From Lysinibacillus sp. ZYM-1 (lineage in GTDB: Bacteria > Bacillota > Bacilli > Bacillales_A > Planococcaceae), in assembly GCF_001308875.1 (NCBI RefSeq), contig NZ_KQ465122.1, forward strand, positions 1 through 64,000: DNA of 64,000 nucleotides. Direction: 5' to 3'. A program made the position numbers and the translations under genes. The notes beneath the pieces were generated by a model that was not told where the DNA came from, ran no database searches, and saw only the letters and a program-made list of their open reading frames with translations. Below, one piece after another: positions 57,314 through 64,000 of this stretch. Each line of letters opens with the position of its first letter. Position 1 is the stretch's first letter.

Positions 57314-57916
57314 ATGATCAATGGACTTATTATTTTATGTGCGTATCTAATCGGCTCTATACCTTCAGGGCTTTGGATAGGTAAAGTTTTTTATAATACC
57401 GATATTCGTGAACACGGAAGCGGTAATCTAGGGGCAACCAATACGTTCCGCACGTTAGGAAAAAAAGCAGGTATTGTTGTGACCGTGATGGATGTTTTAA
57501 AAGGTACTGCCGCTGTCTTACTGGTGGCACTTCCAGTATTCTCAGACAGTTCTATACATTCCTTATTACTAGGTCTTGTTGCTGTTATCGGCCATATGTT
57601 TCCAATCTTCGCCAATTTTCGTGGTGGGAAAGCAGTTGCCACATCAGCAGGTGTGTTATTAGGGTATTCATGGCCATTGTTTGTCTTACTCCTTATTGCT
57701 TTTATTGTGACATTGAAAATCACAAAAATCGTCAGCTTAACATCTATGATAGCCGCTTTAGTAGCACTTATTTATTCTATCGTTTATTATTTTGTTACAG
57801 GTGACTTTGCATTAAGCATCTTGGTAGCCTTATTATTTACCTTTATTATCTATCGTCACCGTGCCAATATTACACGTATTAAAGACGGCACCGAGCCAAA
57901 GGTAAAATGGCTTTAA
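57314..57916 (+). CDS. plsY: Glycerol-3-phosphate acyltransferase (acyl-phosphate dependent)
   Basis: 200 residues with five membrane helices. Motif 1 is [11 protein letters not shown], followed by [16 protein letters not shown] and a later [21 protein letters not shown], all conserved in PlsY. It transfers the acyl group from acyl-phosphate to glycerol-3-phosphate, the first step of phospholipid synthesis. ATG 57314 follows AAAGGAG; the ATG at 57293 lies before that site. The next gene starts 19 bases later. Confidence 0.95.
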   Translation: MINGLIILCAYLIGSIPSGLWIGKVFYNTDIREHGSGNLGATNTFRTLGKKAGIVVTVMDVLKGTAAVLLVALPVFSDSSIHSLLLGLVAVIGHMFPIFANFRGGKAVATSAGVLLGYSWPLFVLLLIAFIVTLKITKIVSLTSMIAALVALIYSIVYYFVTGDFALSILVALLFTFIIYRHRANITRIKDGTEPKVKWL

Positions 57917-57935
57917 GAAGAGAGGAGCATTCGCT

Positions 57936-58226
57936 ATGAAAATTGCACTGACAGATGAAGCCTTACAATGGTTCAAACATGAGATGGAAGTAGAACCAGG
58001 TGACACTATTCGCTTTTATGCACGCTATGGTGGCTCTAGTCCTTTTCACGAAGGCTTTTCACTTGGCATGACACGAGAAGAGCCCATTGCCATTGGGGTA
58101 GAAACAGTCATTGATGGCATAACCTATTACATCGATGAAAAAGATCTATGGTTCTTTAACGATCACAATTTACACGTGGACGTGGATGCTAGTCAAGATG
58201 AATTACAATACGAGTATCGTACATAA
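57936..58226 (+). CDS. HesB/YneR family protein
   Basis: 96 residues. Small iron-sulfur-assembly-like (HesB/IscA) fold without the conserved cysteines; blocks LTDEALQWFKHEM, IRFYARYGGSSPFHEGFSLG and YIDEKDLWFF match YneR of B. subtilis. yneR is also near parE/plsY in B. subtilis, which supports the identity. Function unknown. A strong GAGAGGAG site and a perfect terminator frame the gene. Confidence 0.88.
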   Translation: MKIALTDEALQWFKHEMEVEPGDTIRFYARYGGSSPFHEGFSLGMTREEPIAIGVETVIDGITYYIDEKDLWFFNDHNLHVDVDASQDELQYEYRT

Positions 58227-58227
58227 A

Positions 58228-58270
58228 GCAGTATTTTCCTTTCAGTTTCTGAAAGGAAATACTGTTTTTT
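58228..58270 (+). terminator. Rho-independent terminator after yneR-like gene
   Basis: GCAGTATTTTCCTTTCAG on the left and CTGAAAGGAAATACTG on the right form a long stem with a small loop, followed by seven T. Confidence 0.88.
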
Positions 58271-58370
58271 TATTTAGAAAATAGCTAGAATTTCATTTCC
58301 TTTTTCGTTTATCTCCTCACAAAGTTGTCCATTCTATAGATAATGAACACCCATTTGAGGAGGAAAACAC

Positions 58371-59915
58371 ATGTCCATATCTAACAATATCGATCCCTCC
58401 CCATCCCTTACAACGGACGATTTACTAAATACTTCCCTTGCCAAAAATATAAAAGTCATTCAAAACACACTTGGTCATAGCAATGATATTATCATACGTG
58501 AAATTACGATTGGTGAAGCTGAACCTCATCGGCTTGCCATTATTTCGATTGATGGCTTATCCGATAAAACAACGATTTCGGATTCTGTTATTGGTAAACT
58601 AATGGCCAATATTGAGGAAGAACAAGAGATTGAAATTACAACCATCAATCAATATGTGCGAAGTTCCTATTTAACTGTTGGTGATGTGATGAATATCGAG
58701 CATTTTACCCCACTTTATCATGCCATACTTAATGGTGAAACTGTCATTTTATTAGACGGCTTTGCGGAAGGCATTGTGACAAGCACGAAAAGTGCTAAGG
58801 ACAGAGCTGTGGCAGAGCCATCGACCGAATCCGTTATTAGAGGACCTCGGGAGTCCTTTACTGAAACGTTGCGTACAAATACGGCGCTCATTCGCCGCAA
58901 AATAAAAAGTCCAAATCTTTGGATTAAGTCACGTGTCATTGGAGAGGTGACGCAAACAGATGTCGCTGTGATGTATATAAATGGTATCGCCAGTGACAAA
59001 ATTGTAGCCGAGGTGTTAGCGCGGTTAGATCGAATTAATATCGATGGCATCTTGGAAAGTGGGTATATTGAGGATTTTATTCAAGACTCTAAAAATTCCA
59101 TGTTTCCAACTATTTATAACTCCGAACGTCCAGATGTTATTGCTGGTGAATTATTAGATGGTAAAGTGGCGATTCTAGTAGATGGTACCCCCTTTGTCTT
59201 AGTGGTGCCTGCATTGTTTACATCCTTTTTACAATCAGCAGAAGACTACTATCAGCATTGGATCATTAGTTCCCTTATTCGTATCTTACGTTTCTTTGGT
59301 ATTAGTTTGGCATTGGTAGCACCTTCGCTCTATGTTGCCATTACTACGTTTCATCAAGAAATGCTGCCAACGCCTATGCTCATTAGTATTGCTTCACAAC
59401 GAGAAGGCGTGCCCTTCCCTGCTGTAGTCGAAGCACTTATTATGGAGCTTGCCTTTGAGATACTACGAGAGGCAGGGCTTCGAATGCCCAGAACAATCGG
59501 TCCTGCAGTGTCCATCGTGGGTACGCTAGTAATTGGCCAGGCGGCGGTAGATGCCGGTGTTGTCTCGGCTGTTATGGTTATTATCGTAGCATTAACAGCC
59601 ATTTGTAGCTTTTTATTCCCTGCCTATGGTTTGTCGAATACGATTCGTGTACTTCGCTTTCCATTAATGATTTTCGCTGCCATGTTTGGTCTATTTGGCG
59701 TTATGTTTGGCATTATAATAATTATTCTTCATTTATGCAGCATTCGTTCATTTGGTGTACCGTATTTAAGCCCATTCGCGCCATTCATTATACAGGATCA
59801 AAAAGATGCTTTTTTATTGCTCCCTCGTAGAGGTTTATTAAAACGTCCTCGTTTGGTCAATCAGAAAAACGTTGTCAGAGGGCATAAATATGTTGTAAGA
59901 ACAGGCAGGAAATAA
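58371..59915 (+). CDS. Spore germinant receptor A subunit (GerA family)
   Basis: 514 residues. A soluble N-terminal domain (about 1-290) with the GerA family core (DVAVMYINGIASDKIV, ERPDVIAGELLDGKVAILVD) is followed by about five membrane helices (LRFFGISLALVAPSLYVAI). It resides in the inner spore membrane and senses germinants with the B and C subunits. Good GAGGAGG site. First gene of a four-gene A-C-D-B operon; a sigma-G type promoter is expected upstream but I cannot place it. Confidence 0.93.
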   Translation: MSISNNIDPSPSLTTDDLLNTSLAKNIKVIQNTLGHSNDIIIREITIGEAEPHRLAIISIDGLSDKTTISDSVIGKLMANIEEEQEIEITTINQYVRSSYLTVGDVMNIEHFTPLYHAILNGETVILLDGFAEGIVTSTKSAKDRAVAEPSTESVIRGPRESFTETLRTNTALIRRKIKSPNLWIKSRVIGEVTQTDVAVMYINGIASDKIVAEVLARLDRINIDGILESGYIEDFIQDSKNSMFPTIYNSERPDVIAGELLDGKVAILVDGTPFVLVVPALFTSFLQSAEDYYQHWIISSLIRILRFFGISLALVAPSLYVAITTFHQEMLPTPMLISIASQREGVPFPAVVEALIMELAFEILREAGLRMPRTIGPAVSIVGTLVIGQAAVDAGVVSAVMVIIVALTAICSFLFPAYGLSNTIRVLRFPLMIFAAMFGLFGVMFGIIIIILHLCSIRSFGVPYLSPFAPFIIQDQKDAFLLLPRRGLLKRPRLVNQKNVVRGHKYVVRTGRK

Positions 59916-59942
59916 AACTACTAAACAAATGAGGAATGGAAT

Positions 59943-61142
59943 ATGGCAAAAGTAAAAGCAATTTGCTTCCTATGCATCCTCACTTTACTGTTAAGTGGTT
60001 GCTGGAGTAAGCGTGAATTAAATGAATTAGCCATCGTTGTAGCGCTTGGTATAGACAAAGTAGAAGATGAGTTTGAGATTACCGTTCAAATCGTTGATCC
60101 TAGTGAGGTTTCAATGCGTCAAGCTTCCACTCAGCGCTCCCCAGTTATCAGCTATCATTCGAGAGGGGAGACGATTTTTGAGGCCATTCGCAAAATGACG
60201 AACCTTGCTGCACGGAAACCATATTTTGCCCATCTACAGGTAGTCGTTTTAGGCGAAGACCTCGCTAAGGAAGGAATCAGTGATTCATTAGATTTAATTG
60301 TGCGAGATCATGAATTTAGAAAGGATTTCGATGTCATTATGTCTCATGAAGCTACAGCTAAGGAAGTGTTAAATGTGCTAACACCCATCGAAAAAGTGCC
60401 TGCTAATAAAATCTTAAATTCCCTTACCGTTTCTGAGAAAGTTTGGGGCTCTACAATAGCTGTTAATATTGACGAATTAGTCTCTACACTTAGCAATAAG
60501 GAGAGAGGGGCATTGATTTCTGCGATTGAAGTTCATGGTGATAAACGATTAGGGATCGATCAAACGAATGTCCAACGTGTTAAAACACCTGTTTTCTTAA
60601 ATTATGCCGGATTAGCCGTCTTTAAAGAAGATAAATTCGTTGGTCTACTTTCGGAGGGAGAAAGTAAAAGTGTTAGCTTCCTTAGCGATAAAATACAAAG
60701 TACAATTGAAATCGTCGCCTGTCCAAAACAAGGTACCCTCTCAACTGAAATTACGAGTTCTACAACAAAGGTAAAAGGTTCGTTTCAAAATGGGAAACCG
60801 AAAATTGATGTTCAAATAAACGTGGAGCAAAATGTGGGAGAGGTCGAATGTGAAATCAATCTATCGAAAAATAAAACGATTGATTATATCAATAAAAAAA
60901 CAGCACAAGGCATCGAAGAACGTATTGAAAAAACATTAGAGAAAATACAGCAACAATACCAAGTGGATGTTTTAGGCTATGGTGATGCCCTACATCGTGC
61001 AGATGCAAAACAGTGGAAAAAAATCAAAAAGGATTGGGCAACCATCTTTCCTGATCTACCAATCCATGTTCATGTTAAAGTGACAACACAAGGTTTAGGC
61101 ACAATGCAAAACTCATTATTAAAAAAGCCAAAGGAGGGATAG
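59943..61142 (+). CDS. Spore germinant receptor C subunit (GerAC lipoprotein)
   Basis: 399 residues. Signal peptide with lipobox LLLSGC (Cys20), followed by WSKRELNELAIVVALGIDK, the family's diagnostic N-terminus. Three-domain GerAC fold thereafter. It is lipidated and attached to the outer face of the inner spore membrane. It starts 27 bases after the A gene behind GAGGAATGG. Confidence 0.93.
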   Translation: MAKVKAICFLCILTLLLSGCWSKRELNELAIVVALGIDKVEDEFEITVQIVDPSEVSMRQASTQRSPVISYHSRGETIFEAIRKMTNLAARKPYFAHLQVVVLGEDLAKEGISDSLDLIVRDHEFRKDFDVIMSHEATAKEVLNVLTPIEKVPANKILNSLTVSEKVWGSTIAVNIDELVSTLSNKERGALISAIEVHGDKRLGIDQTNVQRVKTPVFLNYAGLAVFKEDKFVGLLSEGESKSVSFLSDKIQSTIEIVACPKQGTLSTEITSSTTKVKGSFQNGKPKIDVQINVEQNVGEVECEINLSKNKTIDYINKKTAQGIEERIEKTLEKIQQQYQVDVLGYGDALHRADAKQWKKIKKDWATIFPDLPIHVHVKVTTQGLGTMQNSLLKKPKEG

Positions 61143-61146
61143 TGGA

Positions 61147-61380
61147 TTGGTACTAGCAATAGCCATCTTAATCATTTCAATCATCATTGCGTTACTATAT
61201 ATCCCGAAACTCAAAAAGCAACAAGAGACCAAAACCATTCTTGTTTTTTCAATCCTATTACTAATTGGTACAGCGCTTAATATGGGCATTGCCCTTAAAA
61301 TAAATATCCCGAGTCCTTTAGATTTTATAACCTTTATTTTTACGCCGATTAAAGATTTTATCGTTTCACTCACAAAATAG
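61147..61380 (+). CDS. Small spore germinant receptor D subunit-like protein
   Basis: 77 residues from TTG 61147, behind GGAGGG (61134-61139). Two membrane helices (about 3-18, IAILIISIIIALLYI, and about 29-49) and a short C-terminal amphipathic part. This matches the small two-helix D subunits found with GerA-type operons such as gerK of B. subtilis. Position between C and B genes strengthens the call. D subunits modulate receptor function. Confidence 0.72.
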   Translation: MVLAIAILIISIIIALLYIPKLKKQQETKTILVFSILLLIGTALNMGIALKINIPSPLDFITFIFTPIKDFIVSLTK

Positions 61381-61414
61381 TAGACACATCGACATGTATT
61401 GGAGGGGTAGTTAA

Positions 61415-62872
61415 ATGGAAAAAGAAATCATTAGTTCAAGACAATTTACAATCATTACATTCCTCCTTTCTATCGGTACTGCCATCTTAATCGTCCCTTC
61501 AAGTATTGCAAGCTCTAGTAAGCAAGATGCGTGGATTGCTGCAAGTATTGGTGTTGTCCTTAGTTTGCTTGTTGTGAAATTATTTTTGACGTTAGGCGAC
61601 CAAACACCGACACTTAATTTTATTGAAGCAAATGAAAAACTTCTCGGGCGCTTTTTTGGGAAAATCACAGTGGTGGGCTTCCTTTCTCTTACCCTATTTG
61701 CGGGAGGAGAATTATTGTATTTTATTGGTGCTTTTATGAAAACAGAGGTAATGCCTGAGACGCCCACACTGGCATTTGCCTTGTTGTTTATTATTATAAT
61801 TATGTATGCTACCTATTTAGGGTTAGAAAACTTTGCTCGTTCAGCAGAAATACTTTTCCCTATGTTTGTCTTAATTTTTATTTTCTTTGTTGTAAGTATC
61901 ACCCCACAAATTAAGTTTGAAAATATACAACCGATTATGGAAGCATCCAAAACATCCATCTTATATAGTATCATCCGCTTTATAAGTGTCTTTTCTTTTT
62001 CGTTAGTTATGTTATTAATGATTTACCCTGCTAGTGTCAATGTCCAGCAATCCTCAAAGAAAGGATTTTACATAGGCATGCTTCTCGGTGGATTTGTTCT
62101 AGTAACATTGATTACTCTATCCATTTTAGTATTAGGGCCAGCTAACACGGCTTCGCGAACTTTCCCTAGTTATGCCCTAGCACAAAGAATCTCTATCGGA
62201 AATTTTTTACAGCGCATTGAAATTATCATGGCTTTTATGTGGATTGTATCCATTTTTATTCGAACGTTTATGTACTTCTATACAACTGTTGTGGGGATTG
62301 CACAAATTATGAAATTGAAGGATCATCGACCACTTATCTTACCAATGGGTATTATTATGGTCGGACTTTCGCAAATTGTTCACCCAGACATCGTCCATTC
62401 CAACATTTATAATGATGAGATTTGGCCCATTTATGCATTTGTTTGCACCATATTATTACCCATACTTCTCCTCATTGTAGCTGTTATTCGTAACCGAAAA
62501 TCACAGGGGAACGAAGCCAAAACGGTAAATGGAGAAAATAAGCAAGAGAATGAGGCTAACATAGGTAATGCGGATACCAATCAACAGAAACAGGCTGATA
62601 CAGGCAATTCGGATTCTAATCATCAGAGTCAGACTAATACAAACAATGCGGATTCTAATCATCAGAGTCAGACTAATACAAACAATGCGGATTCTAATCA
62701 TCAAAATCAGGCTAACACGGGCAATTCGGATTCCAATCAACCGAATCAGACGAAAACAGGCAATTCGGATTCCAATCAACCGAATCAGACGAAAACAGGC
62801 AATACAGATTCTAACCAGGAGCATCAGCCAAAATCAGACAATGCGAAAACTAACCAGGAAAATCAAGAATAA
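61415..62872 (+). CDS. Spore germinant receptor B subunit with a repeat tail
   Basis: 485 residues. The first about 365 form the ten-helix GerAB/amino acid permease-like domain (ISSRQFTIITFLLSIGTAIL and later WIVSIFIRTFMYFYTTVVG). The last about 110 are a hydrophilic tail of 13-residue repeats such as DSNHQSQTNTNNA and DSNQPNQTKTGNS, eight to nine units, ending NQENQE. Usual GerAB proteins are about 365 residues. At least two adjacent unit pairs are identical in DNA (39 bp), so the tail can change in length. Strong GGAGGGG site. Confidence 0.93.
   Translation: MEKEIISSRQFTIITFLLSIGTAILIVPSSIASSSKQDAWIAASIGVVLSLLVVKLFLTLGDQTPTLNFIEANEKLLGRFFGKITVVGFLSLTLFAGGELLYFIGAFMKTEVMPETPTLAFALLFIIIIMYATYLGLENFARSAEILFPMFVLIFIFFVVSITPQIKFENIQPIMEASKTSILYSIIRFISVFSFSLVMLLMIYPASVNVQQSSKKGFYIGMLLGGFVLVTLITLSILVLGPANTASRTFPSYALAQRISIGNFLQRIEIIMAFMWIVSIFIRTFMYFYTTVVGIAQIMKLKDHRPLILPMGIIMVGLSQIVHPDIVHSNIYNDEIWPIYAFVCTILLPILLLIVAVIRNRKSQGNEAKTVNGENKQENEANIGNADTNQQKQADTGNSDSNHQSQTNTNNADSNHQSQTNTNNADSNHQNQANTGNSDSNQPNQTKTGNSDSNQPNQTKTGNTDSNQEHQPKSDNAKTNQENQE
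62560..62869 (+). repeat. 39-bp coding tandem repeat in the B-subunit gene
   Basis: Units of 39 bp (13 codons) run through the 3' end of the gene. Units starting at about 62611 and 62650 are identical, and those at about 62728 and 62767 are identical; others differ at several bases. The phase is kept (no frame break), consistent with selection for an open tail. Confidence 0.8.
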
Positions 62873-62873
62873 C

Positions 62874-62917
62874 AAAAGTCTAATTCCTTCTACAGATTGA
62901 GAAGAAATTAGACTTTT
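62874..62917. terminator. Bidirectional terminator
   Basis: AAAAGTCTAATT-CTTCT pairs with AGAAG-AATTAGACTTTT (62874-62917). It separates the germination operon from convergent metA. Confidence 0.8.
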
Positions 62918-62927
62918 AAATGGTTAC

Positions 62928-63863
62928 TTAAATATGATATTCAATTTCGTCTACGAAATCCCATTCATATGGTGTCTCTTGGTATACGTAGTAGTTCAAC
63001 CAGTTGGAGAACAATAAATGCGTATGTGCACGCCATGTATTCATCGGTTCCTTTGCTGGATCATCATTTGGGAAGTAGTTGACTGGAACTTCTATATCAA
63101 TACCCTTCTCAACATCACGACTGTATTCATCTGCTAACGTTGTGGCATCATATTCTAAATGACCTGTAATCATAATGTTTTTATTATCTTTAGATTGTAC
63201 GATGAACACACCTGCATCCTCTGAATAGGATAATAAGCGTAAGTCTGGATGATTGCGTACCTCGTCAATCGAAACAGATGTATAGCGAGAATGAGGAGCT
63301 GTAAATAAATCACTAAAGCCTCGTACTAAATCCACCGTTAAATCGGTAATCACATGGGAATAAACGCCTGAGCATTTAGCAGAAAGCTCGACCTTCCCAA
63401 TCCCATAATGGTGATATAACGCAGCTTGTGCCCCCCAACATATATGTAGCACGGATGTCACATTCTTTTTAGACCAATCCATAATTTCTGAAATCTCCTG
63501 CCAATAGTTAACGTCTTCAAACGCCATTTTTTCTACTGGCGCCCCAGTAATGATCATACCATCATAGCGTCGGTGACGAATTTGATTGAACGTCGTGTAG
63601 AATAATTGTAAATGTGATTTACTCACATTTTTAGATTCATGAGTAGCCGTGTTTAAAAAAGTAATATTCACTTGTAATGGTGTATTTCCTAGTAAACGTA
63701 GTAATTGTAGTTCTGTCTTTTCTTTTTCGGGCATCAAATTTAAGATTAAAATATTTAATGGACGAATTTGTTGTGTTAGCGCACGATCCTCTTCCATGAC
63801 GAAGATTTTTTCCTCACGTAAGTGTTCCCCAGCAGGTAAATTTTTCGGAATATTAATTGGCAT
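62928..63863 (-). CDS. metA: Homoserine O-acyltransferase
   Basis: 311 residues of the MetA glutamine-amidotransferase-like fold. The catalytic Cys142 lies in [16 protein letters not shown], with [15 protein letters not shown] upstream, and a His and Glu in GHLEYDA and RAHTHLL complete the site. In bacilli the enzyme usually uses acetyl-CoA, giving O-acetylhomoserine for methionine synthesis. It is preceded on the minus strand by a terminator and an S-box riboswitch. Confidence 0.95.
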   Translation of the reverse strand: MPINIPKNLPAGEHLREEKIFVMEEDRALTQQIRPLNILILNLMPEKEKTELQLLRLLGNTPLQVNITFLNTATHESKNVSKSHLQLFYTTFNQIRHRRYDGMIITGAPVEKMAFEDVNYWQEISEIMDWSKKNVTSVLHICWGAQAALYHHYGIGKVELSAKCSGVYSHVITDLTVDLVRGFSDLFTAPHSRYTSVSIDEVRNHPDLRLLSYSEDAGVFIVQSKDNKNIMITGHLEYDATTLADEYSRDVEKGIDIEVPVNYFPNDDPAKEPMNTWRAHTHLLFSNWLNYYVYQETPYEWDFVDEIEYHI

Positions 63864-63904
63864 CTAGCGTTCCCCTCTCTCTTATTGCTCTCTTTTTAAA
63901 AATT

Positions 63905-63952
63905 AAAAAATCCCCCACATTCCATACGAGATAGAATGAGAAGGATTTTTTC
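63905..63952 (-). terminator. SAM-riboswitch terminator
   Basis: AAAAAATCC...CATTC pairs with GAATG...GGATTTTTT (63905-63952), followed on the minus strand by T's. It lies between the S-box aptamer and metA and should form when S-adenosylmethionine is bound. Confidence 0.78.
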
Positions 63953-63959
63953 ACGTTCA

Positions 63960-64000
63960 CTCTTATCTCTCAAAGGAATATCCTTTGCTGGAATTAGCAC
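63960..64000 (-). promoter_or_regulatory. S-box (SAM-I) riboswitch, 3' part
   Basis: On the minus strand the window edge reads GTGCTAATTCCAGCAAAGG and then GAGAGATAAGAG, the conserved 3' half of the S-box aptamer. The 5' half lies beyond the window. It would control metA by transcription termination. Confidence 0.85.

Noticed and set aside
62501-62900. Long frames on both strands across the repeat tail
   Set aside because: They are by-products of the 39-bp coding repeat, which is free of stops in several frames.

Overview
The window looks like chromosomal DNA of a low-GC, endospore-forming Bacillota, most likely Lysinibacillus or a close Bacillaceae/Planococcaceae relative. The evidence is AT-rich sequence with strong Shine-Dalgarno sites, a GerA-type spore germinant receptor operon, parE-parC divergent from plsY, TPP and S-box (SAM) riboswitches, a YqhV (DUF2619) gene and Bacillus-style adaA/adaB repair genes. 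No rRNA, tRNA or complete insertion sequence was found.

Layout. 0.4-2.9 kb: an ECF sigma factor with its DUF4179 anti-sigma protein, then a YfmQ-like protein. 3-5.5 kb: a DUF3267 metalloprotease, and a TetR-CPBP protease operon with a 38-bp perfect palindrome over its promoter. 5.7-12 kb: a UvrD-type helicase and an alkylation-repair cluster (alkA, a 2OG-Fe(II) oxygenase, adaA, adaB and an SPL-type radical SAM protein). Two of its promoter regions share an 18-bp element. 12-17 kb: a methyltransferase, a DUF445 protein, and an accessory stretch of interspersed repeats, small genes and gene remnants. 17-21.4 kb: an ABC-2 exporter divergent from an OmpR-type two-component system. 21.6-27.6 kb: small membrane proteins, a GC-rich (probably acquired) phosphotransferase, an AlkD-like protein, a thioredoxin-reductase-like flavoprotein and a Gfo/Idh/MocA oxidoreductase.

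27.8-33 kb is an arsenic island: a 50-residue protein with Cys-Cys pairs, arsR, acr3, arsC, a small unknown, a flavoprotein with Cys-Cys at both ends and a truncated arsN-like acetyltransferase. A matching inverted repeat lies before arsR and before the flavoprotein gene, which suggests two ArsR-controlled transcripts. 33-35.5 kb: a TetR regulator and an SDR/alpha-beta-hydrolase fusion share another operator. 35.5-36.9 kb is a gene graveyard with a tandem repeat array, a strong terminator followed at once by the 5' end of a group II intron, and a gene fragment. 36.9-42.3 kb: a MocR regulator divergent from phzF-like, aminotransferase, MFS (frameshifted) and thioesterase genes.

42.5-52 kb: an SCO protein, two tandem DUF485/sodium-solute symporter pairs, a small basic protein, and a thiamine-precursor ABC operon (thiY, thiamine-binding protein, thiX, thiZ, tatD-like) under a TPP riboswitch with its terminator. 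52-64 kb: parC/parE, plsY, a HesB-like protein, a GerA-type operon in the order A-C-D-B whose B subunit carries a repeat tail, and metA with the 3' part of an S-box riboswitch at the window edge.

The least explained signal is a composite interspersed repeat (a 20-bp core plus a ~100-bp module) at three loci. On the minus strand it resembles decayed 5' ends of one gene family.
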